A stretch of DNA of 45,846 nt, taken from contig JAMQCK010000167.1 of assembly GCA_024196135.1 (NCBI GenBank), forward strand, positions 1 to 45,846, read 5' to 3'. The stretch comes from Pleurotus ostreatus/Saccharomyces cerevisiae fusant. Its lineage: Eukaryota > Opisthokonta. The notes beneath the pieces were generated by a model. That model saw only the letters and a list, made by a program, of their open reading frames with translations, ran no database searches and had not been told where the DNA came from. A program made the position numbers and the translations under genes. Shown one piece after another: positions 11,579 to 21,569 of this stretch (positions are counted from its first letter, which is position 1; the number at the start of each line of letters is the position of its first letter).

Positions 11579-13945
11579 TCAGCGCCGAATGGGCGGCTGC
11601 GTCGCCACCGCGCTCGCCGCCATCGTCGCCGTAATCGCGGGCTCGGCCGGCACATTCCCCAGCGTGTTCGACTGGCACTGCACCTTCAGCCCGTTCGAGA
11701 ACTGCGCTAGCCCATCCCCATCGAGCTGATCCGCCGGCTGCTCCGGCACCGTCCCCACATACGCGTTGAAGTTGTAGATCCCGCACGGGCACTCGTTCAC
11801 AATCTGCTTCAGGCTCACCGCGTGCAGGCTCGGCGAGTTAGGATCCCCGCGGTACAGGCTGAACGCCTGCGCGCCCGTGTTGAAGGGCACGCTGAAGCCG
11901 CTGGCGCCCGCGGGCGCGGCGAAGTCGTACGCGGTACCGCCGGTGTTGACGCGCACGGTGCCGGGAGAGGTGAGGAGGGCGACGACGAAGATGTCGTCGG
12001 CGAGGGTGTCCCAGCCGTCGGGGCGGCCCTTGAAGTAGTTGCCCGTGCTGTTGTTGGCATCGGCCTCGGTGGTGTCGGTGGCGTCGCAGTTGATGTTTTT
12101 GGGCGTGGGGCGGTACCAGTAGATGATCTTGTCCTCGGTGATGTGGGTGGCGACGTCGTTGGAGCCGTCCTTGTAGGCGGCGATGAAGGGCGCGGAGAGG
12201 TCGAGCCAGCCGGTGTGCGGCCTGGAAGGCTCGTCAGCTTAGTAAGACGAGACGAGCACGAGTCGCCCACATGTCATTCGCCCACTTCGAACCGCCGTCG
12301 TCGGTGTGGCGAGTGGAGAGCGGGCCGATATAGTGGCTCTCGCCATAGTCGTTCCAAGTGACGAGCTCGAGGTACTGCGGCGGGTTGGCCAGGATCTCCA
12401 GCCAGCGGAGATAGATGAGCATGTCGCCTGAGTAAATCAGTATCGGGGATAGAACCGCGCGAAAGACCATCGTACTCGGGAAGACCCAGTTCTTGCTGTA
12501 GCTGACTTCGGGACCGAAGTGCGTCTGGAGTAGTTCGTCAGTGATTGGCAGCCTCGGAGTGCGCTCATGACTTACGAAGAACCACCTGGAAAGCACCGCA
12601 TCTTTTTGTCAGTGCGCCTTCGTCCGCCACAAGCATGACTTACGGAGAAAGCGCTGTTCATCCACAGTCAGCTTTCCTTCTTACACCGCCCTGATGAGAT
12701 GCACTCACGCGCCATGAATGGTTTCCCGCCCAGCGCATTCCTATACGCATCGTCGTTGCCGACCACGGTATGCAGATCCGCGGACGACGTCGGCGCCTTG
12801 TTGTTCCCGTTGTTCGGCCACGCGACCCAGTTGAAGAGGCCGTCGACCTAAAGAGTGTGAATTTGTGGTCGTAGAAAGTACTATGATCGTAGAAAGTGCT
12901 ATGATCGTAGAAAGTAGTTGATCAAGAGGCAGCGCACCTGCGAGACGTCCGTCGTGGACCAGAAGTTGGGGATCCAGAAGATGTCGTGGCCGGCGGAGTT
13001 GCGGATGGCCTGGCTGTTGACGCCCTCGCCGATGAAGGAGGAGGCGAAGACCTGGGTGAGTGGGTGAGCGCGATCCGGATACGCGTGCGTAGCTGACGAA
13101 GCGCGATAGGCAAGGGAAGGAGGGACTGGAGAGAGTGTGAGGGGAGGGAGTAAAGGACAGACTGTGGAAGGAGGTGGAGAGCAGCCAAGGGGAGAGAACG
13201 ACTCACCTTATCCCCGATCTTCAACTGCGCATCCCTATCGGCATACTGATTGATCTTCTGCCCGACCTGCTCGCCTTGGTCGGTGTGGTACCAGTTGAAG
13301 TCGAAGGAGATGAAGGCCTTCATGCCGTTGCGCGCCGCGGAGTCGTAGGCATAGCTGGGGAACGGAGCGTCAGTATGATGCTACTGGGGGAGCGGTCAAG
13401 TGATCATTCGCGCGAGCTTCGCGGCATGCTTTTTTGACAGCGTGCGACAAGCGTCCGAGGAGGTGTTATAGTGAGGAGAACGAGCATACGTACTTTAGCT
13501 GTGTATCCGTGAAGTCGTCGACGCCGATATTGAGCGCGAAGCCGTCGATGCCGGCGGCCTTGGCCATCTGGAAGTCCTTGTCCCAGTCGTCTGCGCTGCC
13601 GCGATTGGAGACGATGCCGACCTGGGGGAGGGTCGTGAGTGTGAACGAGGGTTCATGGGGATGAAGTGCGGGCGGACGAGATCGACGAGGATGTTTGTCG
13701 ACGGAACGGTTCGTGGTTAAAACTACGGCAATGAAGATGACGATGGCGACCACGAAGAGTAGGGTCATGGAGAGACGTACCACGAAGTGCGCGAAAACAA
13801 GCTTTTGCCCCGGGTCAGCGCGCCCCTCGATCTCGCTGGTCGTGGCGTTGGCGTGGCCGCCCAAGTAGGCCGGCGAGGGTGCGGCCAGCGCGCCGGATAT
13901 GGCGGCGACGCCAGTAAGGATACTGGAGAGTCGATTGAGCATCAT
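11579..13945 (-). CDS. Secreted GH71 alpha-1,3-glucanase (mutanase), 10 exons
   Basis: Predicted secreted endo-alpha-1,3-glucanase acting on the alpha-1,3-glucan of fungal walls. Model: complement(join(11579..12221,12271..12427,12476..12524,12576..12585,12644..12653,12709..12847,12938..13051,13207..13354,13494..13621,13781..13945)), 520 residues, all phases consistent. A signal peptide of about 21 residues (MMLNRLSSILTGVAAISGA) comes first. GH71 landmarks in order are KLVFAHFVVGIVSN, GIDGFALNIGVDDF, KAFISFDFNWYHTDQG, GHDIFWIPNFWS, GLFNWVAWPNNG, PLSPWFFTHFGPEVSYSKNW and the hallmark LVTWNDYGESHYIGPL. A C-terminal region of about 200 residues contains the Cys pair around NECPCGIYNFN. Two exons are only 10 bases each and encode the PLSPWFF stretch. 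The second of two adjacent ATGs (13942) is an alternative start. All landmarks are intact, so it is probably active. Confidence 0.92.
12866..12918. repeat. 18-bp minisatellite, three copies, inside a GH71 intron
   Basis: The motif CGTAGAAAGT recurs at 12870, 12888 and 12906, an 18-bp period. The unit reads ATGATCGTAGAAAGTRCT with a few changes. It lies within the 90-base intron 12848-12937 and accounts for that intron being longer than the usual 50 or so bases. Confidence 0.8.
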
Positions 13946-15287
13946 AAAAAAGGCGAATGAGCGAGTGATTGAAGGAGCGGAGGGCTCTCTTGAGGGAGAG
14001 GAATGCAAGCCGGAGTTTTGTGAGGAAAGGGGGAATTGAGGGAGGGTTATATAGAGAGGGTGGTGCGGCAGAGCGGCTACAATCAGTTTGGCGGGATCGA
14101 TTGGTAGGGCGGATGCGATTGAAAGGAGCGCCTACCTCGAAGTAGCGACCAGCGGAGGACTTGGTAGTCGGAGTGTAGATATCTGAAGCAGGGACCATCA
14201 GCTAGCCTCGCAAGGGAGCGATAGATGGCTGCTCGGAGGCCTACCCGAGCGCGCGCCACAATTATGCGTGAAAGGCTGCAGAGGAAGCATCAAGGACGCC
14301 CAGAGGAGAAAAACGTGCAGAATGAGTCAGGTGAGCATAGCGAAGGTTCTGTCCTCGATGGGGCGCACGCGTTGCGGATGAAATACATCTGGTCTTTCAA
14401 AGTAATGCATCTGCAAGACAATGTCAACGAATGTGCGGCCTGAGCGGGAGCGTCGCGGGACAGGTTCAGGACTAGAAGACTCAACTCGCAAATAGATACT
14501 TATGTGACAGTATGGAAAGAGACTATGGCATTCATGAAGGTGCTTCTGAGCTTGTGGGGCGGTCTTCAAACAAAGGCACGCGTTTGCTCGAACGCAGGCT
14601 CAGCCCGGAGCTCGCTGATGCAAGCACTGAGTCCTACAATCACGGTCGCTCATCGGAGAGTCAGGCGGGTTCACATCGATGTCCATTTCCGTGTCTGTGA
14701 GAGGTAAGCAGTGGGCTGTTTGAAGCACAATTGGCTCACTTTGAATGTGCTAAAAGCCTGGGCTAGCTTCGCGCATTGTGATTAACACTACAGAACAGAG
14801 CAGAGCACTTGATAATATTCCAAGCATGATATACGGCGAATTATGCTTTTATAAGAGAGACAGGCGCTTCCGCCACAGTTGAGATGATGGTGGTTGCGGT
14901 TCAAGTTCGCGGAAGCGCCCTTCCGGCCCGCCGCGCCCACCGGACCGGATCCGGACTCGAATTTCCACGACTCGGACTCCGCGGCGCTTGTCCTCGACGC
15001 CCACCTCTACGTCTCATCGCAGCGCTCGACTTCCTCAGGACTCCCTCTGTGCTTCAGACTAACGTGGAGACTGCTAAGGCTTCGAGATATATGCGGAATA
15101 GCTCACCGGGAGTTGCGAGCTCGTCACAATGGCGAACGCGCGGGATGTTTTCCGTATTGTCTGCAAGAAACGCGGGTATCTTTGTAAAGTACGAATGCTA
15201 GCTCTGAGATAGAGGCGCTAGCGAGCGTGACGAAGAAATGAGCAGCACATGGCGGAAGGATAGGATCTAATAATCGCTAGGCTACGG
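13946..15287. other. Intergenic between GH71 and the first Goodbye gene
   Basis: This is the upstream region of the glucanase and the downstream flank of the 15288-16807 gene. No frame with recognisable domains is seen. Around 14140-15180 there are only short unsupported openings on both strands. Confidence 0.4.
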
Positions 15288-16807
15288 CTAGCTTCGACCT
15301 TCGCGCCAAGTCGAGGCCAGGTCCTCACCTACTCTCGCCTCCCTCACTATACAGTTCCTGAATAGAAAGATATTGGTAGCGGTATATCGCACGCACCTTT
15401 GATTCTGTTCTGCCGTACTTCGAGCGAGTGGACGAATGCTTCTTGAATGCGATGCATTCTGCATATCTCCTCCCGAGCGAAGAAATAGTCGTCTTTCCGG
15501 CGCGCGGATCAGAGGCTGGGCAAGAAAAATGGTTAATGTACATACCTTCGGTACCGTCCGTATCAACTTCCCACCATATTTGCCCCACGCGCTTGAAGCA
15601 CAAGTCGAACAGCTCGTGGGTCTCGTCTTCCGCTAATCAATGCCTTAGCTTGGTTGGATAAACGGCCGATGCGAAGAACTCGGACGTACAAACGACCTCA
15701 CGTGCAAGTAGCGCCATCATTGTCTCGACGGCGTCGCACGCGATGATGGCCATGAGCCCGGGGTTTTTCGATACAAGTTGGCTAAAGTCTTCCAAAGCCG
15801 AGGTAAGACCATTCGTCGATTCGACGCTGTGAAGCCAGGACTCTACGTCCGTCGTCAGCCAATGCGAAGGGATAGAAGGAGCCGGGCTTACGCATTTTGT
15901 CCTGCGCCTGCACGTTCACAATATTCCCGAGAACGAGGATCACCTCGCAAAGTAGCTTGATGGAAGCCTCGCGCAGTCGGGGATGGTTTCTGGCGACGGA
16001 GTAAATAATGCCTAGGCGTCTACCGATTGCTTGCAAGGCATCGAATAGAGGCTGTAGTCCCTGTCGAGCGAAGGTCTGCGCATTCCTGTAAGCTCGGTCG
16101 CATGCCGGCGCAGAAGAAATATGCCCGCCCACCTTGACTACAACGCCTAACGCCGAGAAGACGCTCTTGCTGAGCGAGCGTCCCTGAGGCTTTCAGTCAG
16201 TGCAGAGCACACGCTTTGCCCACTCGCCGCGCACCAACTCGTCCGAGTCCCCAATCCAGCCACAAAGCCTGTTGAGGATGTTGACAACGGGAAACAAACT
16301 GTCACGCAATCTCTGTGCGCCGCGGCTGCCCTCACAAGATTCATTGTAATCCTCCTCGTCATCATGGGTGTACCGAGAAAGTGCAGCCGGTGAGTCGAGG
16401 AGCTGATCGTCGGGCGTGGCGAGGTCGATGCCGGACATCTTGAAGTATTTGATGATTGTCCGGACGTAGACGTCGGCTGCAGGACTACCGCGCAGGATGC
16501 TGTCTTCGAGGGAGCGCCGGTGAGCGAGGGCTCTAGCTTCCCGTGCGGCGACGAGCTTTTTGTCTGTAGCTTCTTTGTTAGCATCACGTCGTTGAAGGGA
16601 GGTAGAGGACCGACGGTCATCGAGGCTCGTCACTGCGATCTCACCCATGACTCGGACAGTTTCGCAGGTAGCTGGCGGGCCTCGGTCACGTTCTGTGGGT
16701 GATGAGCCTTGGTGCGGAGCTGTGCCACCAACGAAGGCGGGCTCACGATCAATGCTGTATAGCAGTACCTCTATCTCTTGCACCTTGTCGACCGTCACGG
16801 CGAGCAT
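15288..16807 (-). CDS. Goodbye-domain protein without NACHT or repeats (STAND-derived), 7 exons
   Basis: This resembles the N-terminal part of the STAND genes at 21570, 25545 and 31881, then stops. Model: complement(join(15288..15346,15397..15492,15546..15632,15702..15842,15892..16075,16133..16183,16235..16807)), 396 residues, all phases consistent. Residues 1-110 are a charged leader. The Goodbye-like domain follows (IIKYFKMSGIDLATPDDQ, LRDSLFPVVNILNRLCGWIG, a 51-base exon reading SLSKSVFSALGVVVK, and LREASIKLLCEVILVLGNI). Then come SWLHSVESTNGLTSALEDFS and a helical stretch EICRMHRIQEAFVHSLEVRQ. It ends VGEDLASTWREGRS just where its relatives begin the NACHT. No P-loop exists downstream. 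The start is uncertain: the frame is open to about 16900, and M at 16648 is an alternative. It could be a functional short protein or a gene cut off by rearrangement. Confidence 0.68.
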
Positions 16808-18858
16808 GGCCTCTCGAAGACTTCGCGCGCGGTCTTCATCAGGAAAAGCGTATGTAGGTGATTGACGCAGATTATCGAGTGTTGACGGAAAGGATCGCAA
16901 ATCTTGACAAATTTCGGTTCAAAGCGGAAATTGGTGATGATTGACCGACCTGCTTGAAAATCATCTTGGATTTGCGGACTTTTGGTATAAATTTGTGGCA
17001 TCTATAGTCACAATGAGGAACATATTTACGCACAGTGTAATATGATAGAGTAAATATGCGAAGCTGGACAGGGAATTGAGAAGGTGAAGGAGAAAGCCCA
17101 AGTAGCGAGTACGACATCTCTCATACACATTGCCACCCGCCTGATATCGAACAGAAAGAGATCCAGGGTAGGGTGGAGCCTTCGTAGCTGAAAGTCGAGC
17201 GATACGTCGAGACCACGTGCAGAAGGATATGGTCAGATCGCGACATTTGCTTGTGATGCTCGTACGAGGGATGAGTGCAACTGGCGCAGAAGTGATTGAG
17301 GATGCGACGGCTCGGGCTGACATGGTCGACGATGTTCAAGGCGCGAGTTAGGCAGCCAGCCGGTTCAGAGATCAGGCAAGACTGCCGCGGGACGCGTGAA
17401 TTTGGTGCGAAGAGCCATCGCCGAGGACGCGAGGGATACCGTCGGAGGCAGACAAAGCTGCCTCCGAAGGCAAGGGAAGGCCAGGGTCATCAAAGGGGTT
17501 ATATACATTGTTGGAGGATTGGAAGACGGCGGTTTGGTCAAGCGGAATATAGATACGCCCCTAGTTAGCTAGACCAGCACGGCGGAAGAAACCATCCTAC
17601 GATGTGAACTTTGTGAAGTCCCGCCAGTACGCCACAAACTCGGAAAGATCCGAATGACGTATACAAGCGCTGACGTGGCAGCATCCGATCGCTCCTGATC
17701 TTGCTCTTGACCACCACCAGGTCGTCGGCAATGTTGCTGCCCACTGCTCTGCCTAACACACACCAGCGCCTCCCCCGCGCCATTTACAATCTCTGGTCAC
17801 ACCGGTCGCAGGTCTGCTAGAAATGAGATGGTGCACAACCTCGGGTGCGCGCGCACTGTGCCGTCGAGATGGAAATTACGAGCGCCGAGTAGGCCGTACC
17901 GTTGACCTCTACGTCGGGTTGTCGATGAAGGGCTCGCACACGGACCGTCGATGCGGAGGGTCCGCCCTGGTGAGCACTTCACTGACCTTACGTTTGTGTG
18001 CTCCCTCCCCACCCCCGTTCGTCCAACCCTTTGACTCTTCAATTTACGCCGTCTGTGCCTTCCTTCGCGCACACCGATCTCCTCTACCCCCCTTTTCCCG
18101 TCCTTTACCGTGTTGTTGACACCCTCCATCGTCTCCTCTTCTACACTTCCTATTCTCCTTTCATGCCTCGCCCTTCTTGCACGTGTCGCTTTGTTCGTCT
18201 CCACCCGCCCCACATTTCCTTCCTTCGTCCTTTCCTGCCCCAGGTAATGTACTCTCTCATCCTTCCTTGCGCACCAGCCCCTTTGTTTCCGTCCTGCCTC
18301 GCGCCAACACGCAGGATATCTCGCCTTGCCCACCTTGCGCATCTGCTCTTCCGTTCACATCATTTCCTTCCCGCTCCCTCCCGTCTTCGTATGCATCTCC
18401 TTGGTGTCGCACACCTCCGCTGACTATCGTTGCAGAGTTCTCGTCTCGCTTCTTGAGAACGCATCATCGCGCTTTCAACGCATCTCTGACCCCTAGGTAT
18501 GTGGCATACCCTGCCTCTTTTGTACTGCACGCTCACTGACGTATCCTAGACGTGTTCAAAATGCTGAAGATGTCGTCGAGATGTACTGTCTAGGCTTCAT
18601 ATATCGCGGTGGCATAGATACATCGGTGTAGATATATAGATTGGCAATATATGTAAATTGAGCTTCCAGTATGTGTTGGCTGAAAATCGGAGTCGTCTTC
18701 TTGTGTGTTGCTAGCAAACGCAGTCACATCCCGCTTGATTTCAGTGAAGTTACTGACAAAATGTGATAAATTTGTGCAAATTTCATCGCTTTGAAAGGGG
18801 TGCAGAGGTAATCCAGATGATCGTCGATAAAGACGGTTATGACCGCAAATCACGCTTT
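16808..18858. other. Intergenic between two Goodbye genes; long pyrimidine-rich tract
   Basis: No gene is recognised. From about 17990 to 18480 the plus strand is strongly C/T-rich, and this bias creates a long minus-strand frame of low-complexity Arg/Lys/Glu-rich sequence. The part from 18590 to 18790 stays open on the minus strand beyond the stop of the next gene, and could be an alternative 3' exon of it. Confidence 0.45.
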
Positions 18859-19981
18859 TCACGCAGCATTTGTGTAAATAATCACCATGCGCTTTTCCTG
18901 ATGTTCCAGGATGGCCAGCTCCGTCTTGACTCCGCCCGCACACCCAAGACTCGACACCCACGATCCTACGGTACAGCGTGGAAGAATGAGTACACTTCAC
19001 GAAGCGCACAGGAATGTGATTTACTCACGCAAGGCGCCCTCCTTCTGCAGCTTCTGAACGATCCCAAGGACGACGAGGACCTGACAGAGGACTTCGACGC
19101 AGACCTCAGTCAGGATGGGAGGAGCCGAGGTGTTCGAAACGTGTGCGATGGCGCGGAGGTGATGGTAGATAGTGTCGATTGCCCTCCCGGCTGCCTCGAG
19201 GTCTTCGCGCGCCGCCACGACAGCCTGCAGATAGACGAAATGAGATTCGAGGCTACTCAAGTCGTCGATGAGGGAGAAAACCTTTATCAAGAAGCCAAGC
19301 GCGGTGAAGACGATCTTCCCTGGAGGGTATACCTGGAAGGTTCAGCCTCAGATGATGTCTGTCCGCTTCAGAGACTGACCGCACTCACCACGGCGACAGA
19401 ATCGCCCGCTACCGCGCATAAGCCCTGCAGAACGGCTGCAAAGGGCGCGATGCGAGACTGTAGCCAGCGCGGCCCACACGTGCCCAGGCGCTCGAAGTCG
19501 TGTCTCTTGGACTCTATGTAGGCTGAGAGCGCCTCCGCGTAGGTGAAAGGAGCAGAGTCCTGAGCAAGAAGGTCGATGCCAGTATCGCGCTGATACCTCT
19601 TGACCGCCCCTGACCATACGGAGTCGATGCCGCCTGCCAGATTTGCGACTTGCGCTCTGGCAGTGGATGGATTAGGCGCGTAAGAAGTCACCATCGAGGC
19701 GGGTGCCATCTGTAGCGGTGGAGTTTCGGGTTCTCGAGACGCTGGCCGGTTGAGAGCGCGCGCGCCGGTATCAATAGCTGGAGGAGAGGCTAGCGTGGTC
19801 TCTGTATCTGCTGTGCGGTGAGAACAGATGATGAGACTAATACACGCGAGATACGAAATAGGTTCATTGACGTACATTGGTATCTACCCGAACGGAATAG
19901 CCGCAACTTGGGGATCCGACGTATACGGCGGAAGAAGCGACACATCTCTTCGCGCGGACTCGTGTCGAAACCATCCGCCAT
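18859..19981 (-). CDS. Short Goodbye-domain protein (STAND-derived), 5 exons
   Basis: Second Goodbye-only gene, same direction as the one at 15288. Model: complement(join(18859..18965,19029..19224,19282..19332,19389..19810,19876..19981)), 293 residues, in phase throughout. A basic leader (MCRFFRRIRRIPKLRLFRSG within the first 30 residues) and a Ser/Pro-rich linker come first. The Goodbye-like core follows: VWSGAVKRYQRDTGIDLLAQ, SRIAPFAAVLQGLCAVAGDS, the 51-base exon with PPGKIVFTALGFLIK, and VEVLCQVLVVLGIVQKLQKE. The last exon (RSWVSSLGCAGGVKTELAIL) corresponds to the EAWI exon of its relatives but ends early at a TGA. Alternatively, a donor two bases before that stop could join to an exon at about 18590-18790 (DEICTNLSHFVSNF), which resembles the helical segment of the 15288 gene. 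Either way no NACHT follows. Role unknown. Confidence 0.6.
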
Positions 19982-21569
19982 AAAGAGAGAAGAAATTCGT
20001 TGAGGTGATAAGCCCGAATTTGCCGTCATGTGTCAGTTTTGCGCCAGGACCGGACAAAGTAGATGAGGGTCGGGAGAGAGGTGATGCAGTCGCTACGACG
20101 CTGATAGCGCCAGAAGGCGTATAAGTCAGCAACGATGTTGGGTAAAAGAAGCATCCACTCTTTGGCTGTGCTCGGCATGGCTATATCGATAGAAGGAAAG
20201 CAAAGGATCGATGCTAGCTTTGCTTCTGTCTGCAGTGTCCTGAAGTAAGCTCAAAAAAGTCACGCATTGTCGTGCATTAGTATGAGATAGGATACAGGAT
20301 TTAGCCGGGAGCTCATGGGACTGCCAAGGCTGTGTTAGCAGCGAAGGTTGTGGGTGTCGCGGAGAGATTGCTTTTGTTTGCGCGTGATTGTCCATCTTTG
20401 ATCCGGTACCGGACTTCTCCATTCGGAGTCCTTTGTTCTCCTTGCTTCCGCCCGTCATCTCGAGTTCCAACATTCCTCCTCGTTCACCCAGCAGGCATCT
20501 TAATCCTCTATATATACCACGTGCTTCTTCTGGATCGAAGTGAGCCTGTCAAGCCACGAGGTGAAGCGCTGCGGTCGAACTCGCCGGATGATCGCTGCGA
20601 CTGCTACGATCGCTGCTTCACGCCTTTGATGAGCTTCGGGTGCGGAAAAAAATGGCTCTCTTCATGCGCGTACCGAAGCCTCATACTGACCAATATACTG
20701 CTCCCCGTACACCGGCTGCGGGTTCCTTCGGTCACATTCGCTTCTTGATCGACCCAAGCGCGTTCCCAGAAGCGGACCATCCCCCTTCACTATACCACGC
20801 TCGTAAAGACTACCATAATACCTCTACAAACTGTTGCTGTGTCTCTGCTATCCTCGCCATGCATTGTGCGATGTCTCCGTCATCAAGTCAAGTCGTCGAT
20901 CTTCGCCTGGCTCGCCCTGGAATGCGGCTCCGGCACCATCGTCATCGACCCAGCAGCTTCGCCTGAGCTCGAGAGAACGTCATACATGTCCCCTAATGTC
21001 CCTGCCCATCCATCACCTGGCGAGGCAGACACTAGCCAAGGTTGACATTCGACTTTTTGGCCGACGGACACAGATCCTGAACTCCACGCAAACCCGCCAT
21101 TTCAACGAATAAGGCCTGACCCGACTCCATTTTTCATATGTAGACGGTGATACTACATTGTCTGATGCCGCCTTGGCGAGGAATTCGGTGTGTGAATTGA
21201 TTTCATGCTTGAAAGGTGTACTGAGACCGTGCGAGTAGACTGCGTGCTCCTCGTACTCGTCGGTTGTACTCGATAAAGCGTTTCATACTACAGACAAGTC
21301 CCGTAAACATACGCCTTCCTATTGGTTCCAACCTTTCGATTTTGCGCTCCCAGAAGTACGCACGAGATGGGTGATGGAGACGCGCGTGGTATTGCTGATA
21401 GGCGCCTGACGGCCTATTCAGTCTGCCTCGACCATCTACGCTTCTTCGGCGAAGGGAATCGCCGACGGCGCTGCGTACCGGTGATCCCAAGCACAACTCG
21501 AACCACGACGTCGAGGCACGTGTTCCTTCCTTCACCTCCGTTCACTGGCTTTGGCCTCTGTCCGTGATC
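19982..21569. other. Divergent intergenic region between a Goodbye gene (-) and a STAND gene (+)
   Basis: About 1.6 kb between two starts facing away from each other, so it probably holds both promoters. A TATATATA-like stretch is at about 20508-20516. No convincing gene is seen; the frames around 20332-20966 and 20834-21112 show no domain. Confidence 0.4.

Noticed and set aside
11822..12361. 179-codon open frame on the plus strand
   Set aside because: Antisense to the last two GH71 exons; the Gly/Ala/Arg-rich product is a shadow of the GC-rich coding strand.
17797..18342. 181-codon basic open frame on the minus strand
   Set aside because: It results from the C/T-rich tract on the opposite strand; composition is low-complexity Arg/Glu/Lys and no start or splice signals support it.
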